From positions 1 to 64,000 of the forward strand of contig CANCHK010000003.1 in NCBI GenBank assembly GCA_947377865.1: a DNA stretch of 64,000 nt, in the 5' to 3' direction. Position numbers and translations under genes: made by a program. The notes under the pieces were generated by a model, which saw only the letters and a program-made list of their open reading frames with translations, was not told the DNA's origin and did no database searches. This document shows, in pieces, positions 1 through 9,106 of this stretch. Within the stretch, counting starts at the first letter, position 1. Each line of letters starts with the position of its first letter. Origin of the DNA: Opitutia bacterium (GTDB lineage: Bacteria; Verrucomicrobiota; Verrucomicrobiia; Opitutales; UBA953).

Positions 1-234
1 ATCTTCAACCATCTCGCCGTGGCGAAGAGCGCCCGCTTCGAACAGCTCTGGGGCACACCGCAGGCGACCGACCTCGGTAAGCTCTGCGCCGCGCACAAGG
101 TACGCCATGATCTCGCCGACGACTGGAACGACCTGCGTCGCCTGCTCGAAGTCCGCGGCAAGGGCGTCCGCGTCATCGAATTCCGCACCGACCGGGAAGC
201 CGACTCCGCCTGGCGCCAGAAGTCGTTCAAGTAA
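1..234 (+). CDS. menD: 2-succinyl-5-enolpyruvyl-6-hydroxy-3-cyclohexene-1-carboxylate synthase, C-terminal fragment (5' end outside window)
   Basis: Open frame from base 1 (IFNHLAVAKSARFEQLWGTPQ...VRVIEFRTDREAD) resembles the MenD C-terminus; a menaquinone methyltransferase lies downstream. Confidence 0.7.
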   Translation: MFNHLAVAKSARFEQLWGTPQATDLGKLCAAHKVRHDLADDWNDLRRLLEVRGKGVRVIEFRTDREADSAWRQKSFK

Positions 235-288
235 GGGGTCAGACCGCTTCTGACAGATATCGCTCAGAAGCGGTCTGACCCCTTACTT
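229..288. repeat. Perfect 25-bp inverted repeat (arms 229-253 and 264-288) overlapping the menD stop codon
   Basis: AAGTAAGGGGTCAGACCGCTTCTGA / TCAGAAGCGGTCTGACCCCTTACTT, 10-nt spacer. Confidence 0.95.
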
Positions 289-327
289 TGCTCTGTCCCT
301 ACTTTCATCCGGTGGCTAAATAATCGT

Positions 328-1128
328 ATGCGTTCGACCTTCCTCGCCCTCCTCGCCTGTTGCGTGTCATCGGCAGCGGCCGACAAGCCGGCGGTGGTGG
401 TCGACATAGCCGTCCCGCGTACCGAGCTCAAAGCGCAGGTAGCGCCCGGCGCTTCGATGAAATTTGGCTTTCCGGAACTCTCCGTCGATCGGTATGGCGC
501 CATGGCGGAGTGCAACCTTACTCTACCCGGGAACTACGACGCCTCGAAGAAGTATCCGCTGGTCGCATGGCTCGGCGGCGGGGCTGGCACCAACTCGCCC
601 AAGAATTCCTTCCTGCCGGAAGGCGATTTCATCGTCGTCGGCCTGCCCTTCCCCAAGGGCGCGAGTAATCCTAGCCAGGCTTATATGGTCGGCGATTACG
701 CCAAGGTCTGGGCCTACCAGCGCTTCATGTTGGACGAGATCGCGAAGGTCATCCCGAACATAGACAGGTCACGCTCGATCATCACTGGCTTCAGCAATGG
801 TGGGCATGCGATCGACGGCATGCTACGCGTCAGTGGCGGCCCCAAACTCACCGAGTACTTCGGCATCTTTATCTTCGTCGAGGGTGGCGGCACGGGATAT
901 TCATCCCTGGGCGAACTCCCCGACCTCAAGGGCAAGTTCGCCTACGCCTGCTGGGGTTCGGAGAAAGGCTCCAACAAGCCCGACGCCAGCTACCTGCCTG
1001 CGGCTCTCAAGGCCAAAGGCGCGTCGGTCGTTGGCAGTGAGATGGTCGGCGTCGGCCACGGATTCTCCGAGTCCGAACACCGCAAGATCGCCGAGTGGCT
1101 CCAGAAGGTAGCCCTGGCGAAGAAGTAA
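328..1128 (+). CDS. Secreted alpha/beta-hydrolase-like protein (putative esterase)
   Basis: N-terminal signal peptide; GFSNGGHAI nucleophile-elbow-like motif. Confidence 0.6.
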   Translation: MRSTFLALLACCVSSAAADKPAVVVDIAVPRTELKAQVAPGASMKFGFPELSVDRYGAMAECNLTLPGNYDASKKYPLVAWLGGGAGTNSPKNSFLPEGDFIVVGLPFPKGASNPSQAYMVGDYAKVWAYQRFMLDEIAKVIPNIDRSRSIITGFSNGGHAIDGMLRVSGGPKLTEYFGIFIFVEGGGTGYSSLGELPDLKGKFAYACWGSEKGSNKPDASYLPAALKAKGASVVGSEMVGVGHGFSESEHRKIAEWLQKVALAKK

Positions 1129-1137
1129 GCCTTCGGC

Positions 1138-1809
1138 CTAGAAGTAGGTCTTCAGGAAATCAGCTTCGGCCGCGGAGAGCGGCGCCTCGCCGGTGGCCAT
1201 GGCCAGGGATTTCGAAAAGCGTTGGTGCTCCGGCGGCAGGACGCGGAAGCCGTGGCGCTCGTAGATGGCCGGCTTGACCTCCGAGAAGAGGAGGAAGCGC
1301 GTATCGAGCTGGGCGAAGCGATGCAGCTCCATGACGGCGCGGAGCAGCCGCGAGGCGTAGCCCTTGCCCCGCTGCTCCGGCGAGGTCGCCACGGAGGCGA
1401 GGCCGATCAGACTTTCACGGAAACGTAGGACGTTCAAAGCAGAGACAGGTTGGCCGGCGGCATCCTCGAGCAAGTAACGCGTGCCACGTAGGTGGTTCGG
1501 ATCCTGATCCTTGTCGGCACAGTATTGATCGAAGGTCTTATCGTGCTTCCACGCATCATAACCGAACGCCAAAACCGTGCGCATGTCTTCCGGCTGCACG
1601 AGACGGAGACGACCCACGGGAGTGAAACGCTGGCGTCCGTCCTCGATGACGCCTTCGAACATCGGCTGCGGACGGACCCACGTGCGGGCTTCGGGATTGT
1701 CATACAGGCAGCGGTAGACCACCTGCGGCGACAGGTCCTCGGAATGCGCCGCGACCCCGAGGCGGAGGTAGTGGTTGCCTTTGTAGTGGCGGTAGAGGGT
1801 CCAAGACAT
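1138..1809 (-). CDS. DUF1653 domain fused to GNAT N-acetyltransferase domain
   Basis: N-terminus YRHYKGNHYLRLGVAAHSEDLSPQVVYRCLYD..WVRPQPMF is DUF1653-like; C-terminus SVATSPEQRGKGYASRLLRAV is a GNAT acetyl-CoA motif. Start set at MSWTLYRHYKG. Confidence 0.75.
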   Translation of the reverse strand: MSWTLYRHYKGNHYLRLGVAAHSEDLSPQVVYRCLYDNPEARTWVRPQPMFEGVIEDGRQRFTPVGRLRLVQPEDMRTVLAFGYDAWKHDKTFDQYCADKDQDPNHLRGTRYLLEDAAGQPVSALNVLRFRESLIGLASVATSPEQRGKGYASRLLRAVMELHRFAQLDTRFLLFSEVKPAIYERHGFRVLPPEHQRFSKSLAMATGEAPLSAAEADFLKTYF

Positions 1810-1821
1810 CGTTGCGAAGCA

Positions 1822-1853
1822 GGGATAGGGGTAGGGATAGGGGTTGGGGTAGG
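1822..1853. repeat. G-rich (GGGGNN)n-type array
   Basis: gggataggggtagggataggggttggggtagg. Confidence 0.85.
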
Positions 1854-1887
1854 CAAGGCAACGGGTTGGGGCCGCCGCAGGGCGGCC

Positions 1888-1924
1888 GATGGTAGGGGCG
1901 TGGCTACGCCGCGCCCCTACCATC
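1888..1924. repeat. REP-like palindrome GATGGTAGGGGCG...CGCCCCTACCATC
   Basis: 13-bp perfect arms 1888-1900 and 1912-1924. Confidence 0.85.
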
Positions 1925-1929
1925 GGACT

Positions 1930-1952
1930 GCACGATGAATCGTGCCCCTACC
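1930..1952 (-). repeat. REP-like unit GGTAGGG + hairpin GCACGAT-TC-ATCGTGC
   Basis: gcacgatgaatcgtgcccctacc read on the minus strand. Confidence 0.7.
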
Positions 1953-1976
1953 CTCGTTCGCCCTACGGCGAACCAA

Positions 1977-2002
1977 GGACAGCACGTGGTGCTGTCCCTA
2001 CC
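1977..2002 (-). repeat. REP-like unit GGTAGGGACAGCACCACGTGCTGTCC
   Basis: GTAG signature plus perfect hairpin. Confidence 0.75.
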
Positions 2003-2020
2003 TCAAGAAATCACTCCCCC

Positions 2021-2050
2021 GATACTCGACACTCCATACTCAACACTCTT
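2021..2050. repeat. Degenerate ATACTCGACACTCCATACTC microrepeat
   Basis: gatactcgacactccatactcaacactctt. Confidence 0.7.
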
Positions 2051-2051
2051 C

Positions 2052-2075
2052 CTCCTACCCCTGCCCCTACCCCTT
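2052..2075. repeat. C-rich (CCCCNN)n array facing 1822-1853
   Basis: ctcctacccctgcccctacccctt. Confidence 0.8.
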
Positions 2076-2077
2076 AA

Positions 2078-3421
2078 TCACTTCGCCGGACCCCAGTGGG
2101 ATGTGAACGGGTGCAGGATGAAGAGCGGCTTGCCGACGACGTCCTGGGCGGGCACTTCGCCCCAACCGCGCGAGTCGTAGCTGTTAGCCGAATTGTCGCC
2201 CATTGCGAAATAATGTCCGGCCGTCACGGTATATTCCTGCTGCAGCGGGATAGCATAGCGGTCGCCGCCGGCTTCGGGCAGGTAGCCGTAGTAGCCCTTG
2301 TCCATCGCACGCTGGCTGTTGAGCACCATCGGCTCGGGCGAGGTCACGACCTTGCCATCGAGGAAGAGTTCACCCTTCTCGCCCACGCGCAGCTTCTGAC
2401 CCGGGACGCCGGCGAGGCGCTTGACGTAGTAGCTCTGCGAAGGCTGTCCGTATTGGTCGTCGAGCCCGCGGATATTGTTCGTGCGGAAGACGAAAGTGTC
2501 GCCGCGGGAGGGGTCGACGAAGTTGTAGGACATGCGATCCACGAAGAGCATGTCGCCCGTGAGGATGTCGAAATTGAACAAGTTCTTGCCCGCGGCCACC
2601 TGCTTGCCCGTCATGAGCACCGGGCCAAATGGCCCGTTCTTGATGCGACCATCGCGGGCAGCCTTGGCGAAGACCACGCGCCAGCGATCCTGATCCTGCC
2701 GGGGCAGCTTCAATTTGGCCTCTTCGGGGAAGAAAGTCTTGAGCATGACCGTCTCGAAACCGAAATCGGCCGGCATCACGACGGACTGCATCGTGTCGCC
2801 GACCTGGATCTCGTGCTTGTCGGCGGCGCCCTTCCAGACGCCCGAGCCGAGGATGCCGTCGTCGAGCGTGCGCTGGCGGGAGCGCAGGCCGTATTCGACC
2901 TGATTATTCCCGTAGCGATTCATCACAATCGGGATGCCGACTTCACCGGTCGCTTCGGCGGGAATGATATATGTCCAAGTCCACTGGACCTTCTCGAGCA
3001 GGCGCATCGGCAGGCTCGGCACCGGCTCATCGGCGGTGCGCACCTCAGCGGTCATGCCGTTGTACGTGGGCCACATGGAGTTTGTCGGGATCTTAAAGGG
3101 CTGCAGGAAGAAACTGCGGATAGAGCCGGCCACAATTGCAGCCATGACCACCATCTCGGTGTAGTCGGTGCCGGAGGTCAGCGGGTAGATTTTGCCGCCG
3201 TTACGGACCAGCACCTCGTGGAGCTGATTGAGGAGCACCTCGACTTGGGTAAGCTCCATCTTCCGGTCCTTGGCCGCCGCACGGACCTTATCAGCTAGTT
3301 CCAACTGCGCGTTAAGGGCCTCCTTCGTGAGGACGTCGGCGCGGTAGAGTTCGATCTTCTCCGAAGCCTCGAGCAAGGCCTTGCCGATCTTGCGGAGCTT
3401 ACGACGGTAGTAGAAGGACAT
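2078..3421 (-). CDS. lepB: Signal peptidase I with N-terminal extension
   Basis: Motifs FFLQPFKIPTNSMWPT, DILTGDMLFVDRMSYNFVDPSRGDTFVF, YYVKRLAGVPG, MGDNSANSYDSRGWGEV. Confidence 0.9.
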   Translation of the reverse strand: MSFYYRRKLRKIGKALLEASEKIELYRADVLTKEALNAQLELADKVRAAAKDRKMELTQVEVLLNQLHEVLVRNGGKIYPLTSGTDYTEMVVMAAIVAGSIRSFFLQPFKIPTNSMWPTYNGMTAEVRTADEPVPSLPMRLLEKVQWTWTYIIPAEATGEVGIPIVMNRYGNNQVEYGLRSRQRTLDDGILGSGVWKGAADKHEIQVGDTMQSVVMPADFGFETVMLKTFFPEEAKLKLPRQDQDRWRVVFAKAARDGRIKNGPFGPVLMTGKQVAAGKNLFNFDILTGDMLFVDRMSYNFVDPSRGDTFVFRTNNIRGLDDQYGQPSQSYYVKRLAGVPGQKLRVGEKGELFLDGKVVTSPEPMVLNSQRAMDKGYYGYLPEAGGDRYAIPLQQEYTVTAGHYFAMGDNSANSYDSRGWGEVPAQDVVGKPLFILHPFTSHWGPAK

Positions 3422-3478
3422 GGGGAGGACCCGCCCAAACTAACATCCACCGACCCAAGGGAAAGCCCGAATTGGGGC

Positions 3479-5278
3479 TCAACCCTCGTTCTTAAGGATC
3501 TTGATGAAGGCTTCCTGCGGGATATCGACCTTGCCGATCTGCTTCATGCGCTTCTTGCCCTCCTTCTGCTTGTCGAGGAGCTTGCGCTTACGGGAGATGT
3601 CGCCGCCGTAGCACTTCGCGGTCACGTCCTTGCCGACGGAGCCAATGGTCTCGCGGGCGATGACCTTCGAGCCGACGGCCGCCTGGATGGCGATCTTGAA
3701 AAGCTGGCGCGGCAGGAGCTCCTTGAGCCGCTCGCAGAGATTACGTCCGCGGCCTTCGGCCTTGGAGGCGTGCACGATCGAGGAGAAGGCATCGACGGGC
3801 TCCTCGTTGACGCGGATGTCCATTTTTACGAGGTCCGAGGTGACGTATTCGCCGAGCTCGTAGTCCATCGAGCCGGACCCACGGGTGATGGATTTCATGC
3901 GGTCGTTGAAGTCGACGAGGATCTCGTTGAGCGGCAGGAGGCAAACAAGGACGACGCGGTCGCCGTCGATGGTTTCGGTGCGCTCGCAGATGCCACGCTT
4001 CTCCTGGACGAGCGTGAGCATGTCGCCGATCGAGGTACCTGGAATATGGATATGGGCACGGATCGTCGGCTCCTCGATGTGCTCGATGGCGGACGGGTCC
4101 GGCATGACGACCGGGTTGTCCAGGATGTGCTCCACGCCGTCGGTGGTATAGACCTTATAAACGACCGACGGGTAGGTCGAAAGGATGTCGAGGTCGTACT
4201 CACGTCTCAGGCGCTCCTGGACGATTTCCATATGCAGCAGGCCGAGGAAGCCGCAGCGAAAACCGAAGCCCAGCGCACTCGAACTCTCGGCGGTGTAGGT
4301 CAACGAAGAGTCGTTGATCGCGAGTTTGGCGAGCGAGGTCTTGAGCTTCTCGTAGTCGGCCGTGTCGAGCGGGTAGATGCCGCTGAACACCATCGGGCTG
4401 ACTTCCTTGAAGCCCGGGACGGGCTCCTTGGCGGGGTCATTAGCGAGGGTGATCGTGTCGCCGACCTTCACGTCCGCGACTTCGCGGATATTGATGACGA
4501 GGTAACCGACGCAACCCGGACCGAGTTCGTCCTGAGGCTTCATCTTCGGAGAGAAGATGCCGACTTCCTTAATGACGGAGCGGACGCCGTTGTGCATCAT
4601 CTCGATGGTCTGGCCGGCCTTGAAGGTGCCCGAGAAAACGCGGACGTAGCTAATGACACCCTTGTAGGAATCGAAGAGGGAGTCGAAGACCAGCGCGCGG
4701 TGCTGCGGGTATTCGGACCAGCGGGGCGGCGGGACGCGCTTGATGATCGCAGCGAAGATCTCGTCGATGCCGATGCCGGACTTGCCCGAGGCGAGGACAG
4801 CGTCTTGCGCAGGGATGGTGAGGATATCCTCGACCTGGCGACGAGCTTCATCGGGTCGGGCGCTGGGGAGGTCGACCTTGTTGATGACCGGGACAATCTC
4901 AAGGCCCTGGTTCATCGCGAGGGTGGCGTTGGCGACCGTCTGGGCTTCGACGCCCTGTGACGCGTCGATCAGGAGCACCGCGCCTTCGCAGGCGGCGAGG
5001 GAGCGCGAGACTTCGTAGGCGAAGTCGACGTGCCCCGGGGTGTCGATGAGATTGAGGATATACTGCTTACCGTCCGGCGCGGTGAAATTCATCGTCACCG
5101 GGTGGCACTTGATTGTGATACCCTTCTCCCGCTCGAGGTCCATCGCATCGAGGAGCTGCTCCTTCATCTGGCGCTTCTCGATCGTCTTCGTGTGCTCGAG
5201 GAGGCGGTCGGAAAGGGTCGTCTTGCCGTGGTCGACGTGCGCGATGATGCAGAAGTTGCGGATGTGGTCTAAGGACAC
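3479..5278 (-). CDS. lepA: Elongation factor 4 (LepA)
   Basis: MSLDHIRNFCIIAHVDHGKTTLSDRLL...; full-length LepA-type translational GTPase. Confidence 0.97.
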   Translation of the reverse strand: MSLDHIRNFCIIAHVDHGKTTLSDRLLEHTKTIEKRQMKEQLLDAMDLEREKGITIKCHPVTMNFTAPDGKQYILNLIDTPGHVDFAYEVSRSLAACEGAVLLIDASQGVEAQTVANATLAMNQGLEIVPVINKVDLPSARPDEARRQVEDILTIPAQDAVLASGKSGIGIDEIFAAIIKRVPPPRWSEYPQHRALVFDSLFDSYKGVISYVRVFSGTFKAGQTIEMMHNGVRSVIKEVGIFSPKMKPQDELGPGCVGYLVINIREVADVKVGDTITLANDPAKEPVPGFKEVSPMVFSGIYPLDTADYEKLKTSLAKLAINDSSLTYTAESSSALGFGFRCGFLGLLHMEIVQERLRREYDLDILSTYPSVVYKVYTTDGVEHILDNPVVMPDPSAIEHIEEPTIRAHIHIPGTSIGDMLTLVQEKRGICERTETIDGDRVVLVCLLPLNEILVDFNDRMKSITRGSGSMDYELGEYVTSDLVKMDIRVNEEPVDAFSSIVHASKAEGRGRNLCERLKELLPRQLFKIAIQAAVGSKVIARETIGSVGKDVTAKCYGGDISRKRKLLDKQKEGKKRMKQIGKVDIPQEAFIKILKNEG

Positions 5279-5352
5279 GGTAAAGGGGGAAAGGGCTTAA
5301 TAGGACTGCGGACGGGGCGCTTGTCCAGCGTTAGCCCCCGCCCGAAGGGGTT

Positions 5353-6261
5353 TTAGGCGGGAATATCGGCGAACTCGTGCAACGACGCCACCGGGGCCGC
5401 GGGCGCGGAGCGCTTCATCATGCCGGCCAGGACGCCACCCGGACCGCATTCGTAGAACTGGGCGATGCCGGTATCGGCCGCGGCCTTGCAATCGTCTTCC
5501 CAGAGCACCGAGGAGACCACCTGCTTCACCAGCGCGGCGCGCAGATCGACGGGCTCGGCGAGCGTGCCACCGGTGGTGTTCGAGTAGACGGTGACCTGGG
5601 GGCGCTTGAACTCGACGCCCTGCAGGAAGGATTCGAAAGCCTGGCGGGCTGGCTCCATCAGGCGGCTGTGGTAGGCACCCGCGACGACGAGAGGCTTCAC
5701 AAGTTTGAAGGCGCCGAACTCCTTAGCGCGGGCGACGGCCAGGGCGACCTTCTCGGCGTCACCGGAGATCACGACCTGGCCGGGGCAGTTGAAGTTCGCG
5801 GCGTCGATGTCGAAGGCGGCGCAGAGTTTGAAAATCTCGTCGCGGGTGCCGCCGATGACCGCGGCCATGCCACCCTTGGTCTGGTCGCAAGCGAGCTGCA
5901 TCAGGCGGCCGCGCTCGGCGACGACTTTGAGGCCGGTCTCGAAATCCCAAACACCGGCGAAAGCGTAGGCGGTCAGTTCGCCAAGGGAGAGACCCAGGCA
6001 GGCCTTGAGGTCGTTGAGCTTGCCGCGCTCCTTGAGGATCTGGGCGATTGCGTAGCCTTGGACGTAAAGGGCCGGCTGGCAGACACGGGTCTCGGTCAGG
6101 AGCTCGGCCGGGCCTTCGAAGCAGGCCTGACGGAGGTCGAAGGGCAGCACCTTGGCGGCGCGGTCGTAGAGGTCCTTGGCGGAGGCCGAACCTTCGTACA
6201 GGGACTTGCCCATGCCGACGACTTGGGCGCCTTGACCAGAGAACAGGAGAGCGGTGGACAT
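5353..6261 (-). CDS. fabD: Malonyl CoA-acyl carrier protein transacylase
   Basis: MSTALLFSGQGAQVVGMGKSLYE, GLSLGELTAYAFAG; start trimmed from the longer ORF. Confidence 0.93.
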   Translation of the reverse strand: MSTALLFSGQGAQVVGMGKSLYEGSASAKDLYDRAAKVLPFDLRQACFEGPAELLTETRVCQPALYVQGYAIAQILKERGKLNDLKACLGLSLGELTAYAFAGVWDFETGLKVVAERGRLMQLACDQTKGGMAAVIGGTRDEIFKLCAAFDIDAANFNCPGQVVISGDAEKVALAVARAKEFGAFKLVKPLVVAGAYHSRLMEPARQAFESFLQGVEFKRPQVTVYSNTTGGTLAEPVDLRAALVKQVVSSVLWEDDCKAAADTGIAQFYECGPGGVLAGMMKRSAPAAPVASLHEFADIPA

Positions 6262-6314
6262 TGGAAGGAGGGAGGGAAAAAGGGCGGGAGGGTCAATGAT
6301 GGAGACAAAGACAA

Positions 6315-6417
6315 GGGGGCATGCTGGCAAGGGGACACGGGGACATGGGGGGAGATGCCAAAAGCATGATAAGGTATAACGGCCTTGCCCACGTGTCACC
6401 GTGCCCACGTGCCCCCT
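6315..6417. repeat. Facing degenerate arrays GGCATGCTGGCAAGGGGACACGGGGACATGG / CACGTGTCACCGTGCCCACGTGCCCCC
   Basis: Imperfect inverted repeat, arms about 6315-6351 and 6386-6417. Confidence 0.75.
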
Positions 6418-6480
6418 CATTCGCCCCTCCTTCCTTGACCACCCCACCCCCGCCCCCTACCCCTAGCCCTTTCTTTCACC

Positions 6481-8022
6481 ATGCCTATCGCCCTTCTCTC
6501 CGTCAGCGACAAGACCGGCCTCCTGCCCTTCGCCCAGGCCCTCGTCAAGGAACACGGCTATAAGCTCCTCTCGACCGGCGGCACCTCGAAGATGCTGCGC
6601 GACGCGGGCCTGCCAGTGACCGACGTCAGCGAACACACGGGCTTCCCTGAGATCATGGAAGGCCGCGTGAAGACCCTGCACCCGAAAGTCCATGGCGGCC
6701 TCCTCTGCCGTCGCGATTCGCACGAGCACCTCGACGAAGCCAAGAAGCACGGCATCGACCTCATCGACCTCGTCGTCGTGAATCTCTACCCGTTCGAAGC
6801 CACCGTCGCGAAGCCCAACTGCTCGTTCGAGGACGCCATCGAGAACATCGACATCGGCGGCCCGTCCATGCTGCGCAGCGCAGCCAAGAACCACGCCTCC
6901 GTCTCCGTCGTCACCGACCCCGCCGACTACGAGCGCGTGCTCGCCGCCATGAAGGCCCCTGAGACCCTCGGCGAACTGCGTCGCGAACACGCCCTCAAGG
7001 TCTTCCAGCGCACCTCCGCCTACGACGCCGCGATCGCCAACTACCTCGAATCCCAGGCCCAGCCCGGCCTCGGCAATGTCCTCGGCCTGCCCTCCCGCTT
7101 CACCTCGACCCTGCCCATCGCCCAGCGTCTCCGCTACGGCGAAAACCCTCACCAGCAGGCCGCGCTCTACGGTTCGTTCCACGAAGCCTTCGAACAGCTG
7201 CAGGGCAAGGAACTCAGCTATAACAATATCCTCGATATCACCGCCGCGACCTACCTCATCGGCGAGTTCGAGCGCCCGACGATCTGCATCCTAAAGCACA
7301 CCAACCCGTGCGGCGTCGCTTCGGCGGACACCCTCCTCGAAGCCTGGCACAAGGCCTTCGAGACCGACAAGCAGGCCCCGTTCGGCGGCATCATCGTCGC
7401 CAACCGCACCGTCGACAAGGGCCTCGCCGAGGCCATCGCCGAGATCTTCTCGGAAGTCATCATCGCACCAGAATTCGACGCCGACGCCCTCGCGATTTTC
7501 GGCAAGAAGAAGAACCTCCGCCTCATGCGCGCCAAGGTCGGCCTCCGCGCCGACACCCTCCGCGAAGTCCGCGCCGTTATCGGCGGCGTACTCGTCCAGG
7601 ACCGCGACCAGAAGCCCGCCAACCCGCGCGACTTCAAGATCGTCACCAAGCGCGCCCCGACCGCCGACGAGATGACCGCCCTGCTCTTCGGCTGGCGCGT
7701 CGTCCGCCACGTGAAGTCCAACGCCATCGTCTACGCCGGCAAGGAACGCACCCTCAGCGTGGGCGCTGGCCAGATGTCCCGCATCGACTCCTCCCGTATC
7801 GCGGTCTGGAAGGCAGGGGAAGCCAAGCTCTCGCTCACGGGCTCGGCCATCGCTTCCGACGCCTTCTTCCCCTTCCCTGACGGCCTGCTCGCCGCGGCCG
7901 ACGCCGGTGCAACCTGCGCCATCCAGCCGGGAGGCTCCGTGAAGGATGCCGATGTTATCGCCGCCGCCGATGCGCGCGGCATGGCGATGGTCTTCACCGG
8001 CATGCGCCACTTTAAGCACTGA
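6481..8022 (+). CDS. purH: Bifunctional AICAR formyltransferase/IMP cyclohydrolase
   Basis: [22 protein letters not shown]..., [26 protein letters not shown]. Confidence 0.97.
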   Translation: MPIALLSVSDKTGLLPFAQALVKEHGYKLLSTGGTSKMLRDAGLPVTDVSEHTGFPEIMEGRVKTLHPKVHGGLLCRRDSHEHLDEAKKHGIDLIDLVVVNLYPFEATVAKPNCSFEDAIENIDIGGPSMLRSAAKNHASVSVVTDPADYERVLAAMKAPETLGELRREHALKVFQRTSAYDAAIANYLESQAQPGLGNVLGLPSRFTSTLPIAQRLRYGENPHQQAALYGSFHEAFEQLQGKELSYNNILDITAATYLIGEFERPTICILKHTNPCGVASADTLLEAWHKAFETDKQAPFGGIIVANRTVDKGLAEAIAEIFSEVIIAPEFDADALAIFGKKKNLRLMRAKVGLRADTLREVRAVIGGVLVQDRDQKPANPRDFKIVTKRAPTADEMTALLFGWRVVRHVKSNAIVYAGKERTLSVGAGQMSRIDSSRIAVWKAGEAKLSLTGSAIASDAFFPFPDGLLAAADAGATCAIQPGGSVKDADVIAAADARGMAMVFTGMRHFKH

Positions 8023-8052
8023 GTTCCGCTCAGCGGAACTCAGTGCTTAAAG
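8010..8052. repeat. Perfect 21-bp inverted repeat with 1-nt spacer spanning the purH stop codon
   Basis: CTTTAAGCACTGAGTTCCGCT-C-AGCGGAACTCAGTGCTTAAAG. Confidence 0.97.
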
Positions 8053-8056
8053 CGCA

Positions 8057-8187
8057 GGGGACATGCTGGCACGGTGACATGGGGACAAGGGGAAACCGCA
8101 CCAAGCGAGGCGGACATCTTGCTTCTAGGGGCGGCAATGACGCCTCATCACCCCGTGTCACCGTGTCACCTTGCCCACGTGCCCACT
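8057..8187. repeat. Facing degenerate arrays (second copy of the 6315-6417 type)
   Basis: ggggacatgctggcacggtgacatggggacaagggg ... caccccgtgtcaccgtgtcaccttgcccacgtgcccac. Confidence 0.75.
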
Positions 8188-9088
8188 AAAGCTTCACCCC
8201 AATCTTCTCCAGCAGGCGGGCGAGTTCGTCGTCGCTGCTGAAAGGAATCGAGATGCTGCCCTTTGTTCCCTTACGGACGACGGACACGGGCGAAGCGAAG
8301 TGAGACGCGAGGCGCTTCTGGACGTCGGCGACGACGGTCTGGACGGCCTGCTTGCGATCGGCCTTCTTGGTCGAAGCAAGTTTCTTCACTTCGGCTTCGG
8401 TGGCGCGGACGGAGAGCCCCTTCTCAATCACGAGACGGGCGACCTGCACGCGATGGGCGACATTCTCGATGCCGAGTAAAGCCTTGGCGTGGCCGGCGGA
8501 AAGCTGGCCTTTGCGCACGTAGCCCTGCAGCTCGTTGTCGAGCGCAAGGAGACGGACGCTGTTCGCGATACTGGCGCGTGGCTTTCCGAGACGGTCGGCG
8601 ACGGCTTCCTGCGTGAGACTAAAGTCGCGCATGAGCGAGGCGAAGCCGAGGGCTTCATCGATGGCGTTGAGATCGGCTCGCTGCAGGTTCTCGATGAGCG
8701 CAAGCACGGCACTGGAAGCGTCGCTGGCCTCGAGGATACGTGCGGTGATGGTCTTCTGGCCGATCAGCTTGAAGGCGCGGAAACGGCGTTCGCCGGCAAT
8801 GAGCTCGAAGCCGTCCTTCACCTTGCGGACGACGATCGGCTGCATGAGGCCTTCAGAGCGGATGGAGTCGGCGAGTTCCTTTACCTGAGCGTCGTCGAAA
8901 TCGCGGCGCGGCTGGCGGGGATTAGGGACGATTGAAGTGAGTGGCAGCTCCTGCAACAGGAGGCCCGGAGCCACGGGAGCAGATGAGACGGGCACGGGGG
9001 TGGCGGCCGGTATGGCGGGCTTGGCGACGCCACCACCGATGAGGGAACCGAGACCGCGACCGAGGGATTTCTTTGGGGGAGTGGCCAT
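8186..9088 (-). CDS. parB: ParB/RepB/Spo0J family partition protein
   Basis: SLGRGLGSLIGG; NPRQPRRDFD; ELIAGERRFRAFKLIG. Confidence 0.93.
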   Translation of the reverse strand: MATPPKKSLGRGLGSLIGGGVAKPAIPAATPVPVSSAPVAPGLLLQELPLTSIVPNPRQPRRDFDDAQVKELADSIRSEGLMQPIVVRKVKDGFELIAGERRFRAFKLIGQKTITARILEASDASSAVLALIENLQRADLNAIDEALGFASLMRDFSLTQEAVADRLGKPRASIANSVRLLALDNELQGYVRKGQLSAGHAKALLGIENVAHRVQVARLVIEKGLSVRATEAEVKKLASTKKADRKQAVQTVVADVQKRLASHFASPVSVVRKGTKGSISIPFSSDDELARLLEKIGVKL

Positions 9089-9106
9089 GGGGCTTTGAAA
9101 GGGTGA

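Noticed and set aside
8057-8187. parS sites in the CACGTG-rich intergenic repeat next to parB
   Set aside because: Sequence does not contain the TGTTTCACGTGAAACA-type palindrome; the CACGTG words belong to the facing-array family also found at 6315 and 41309.
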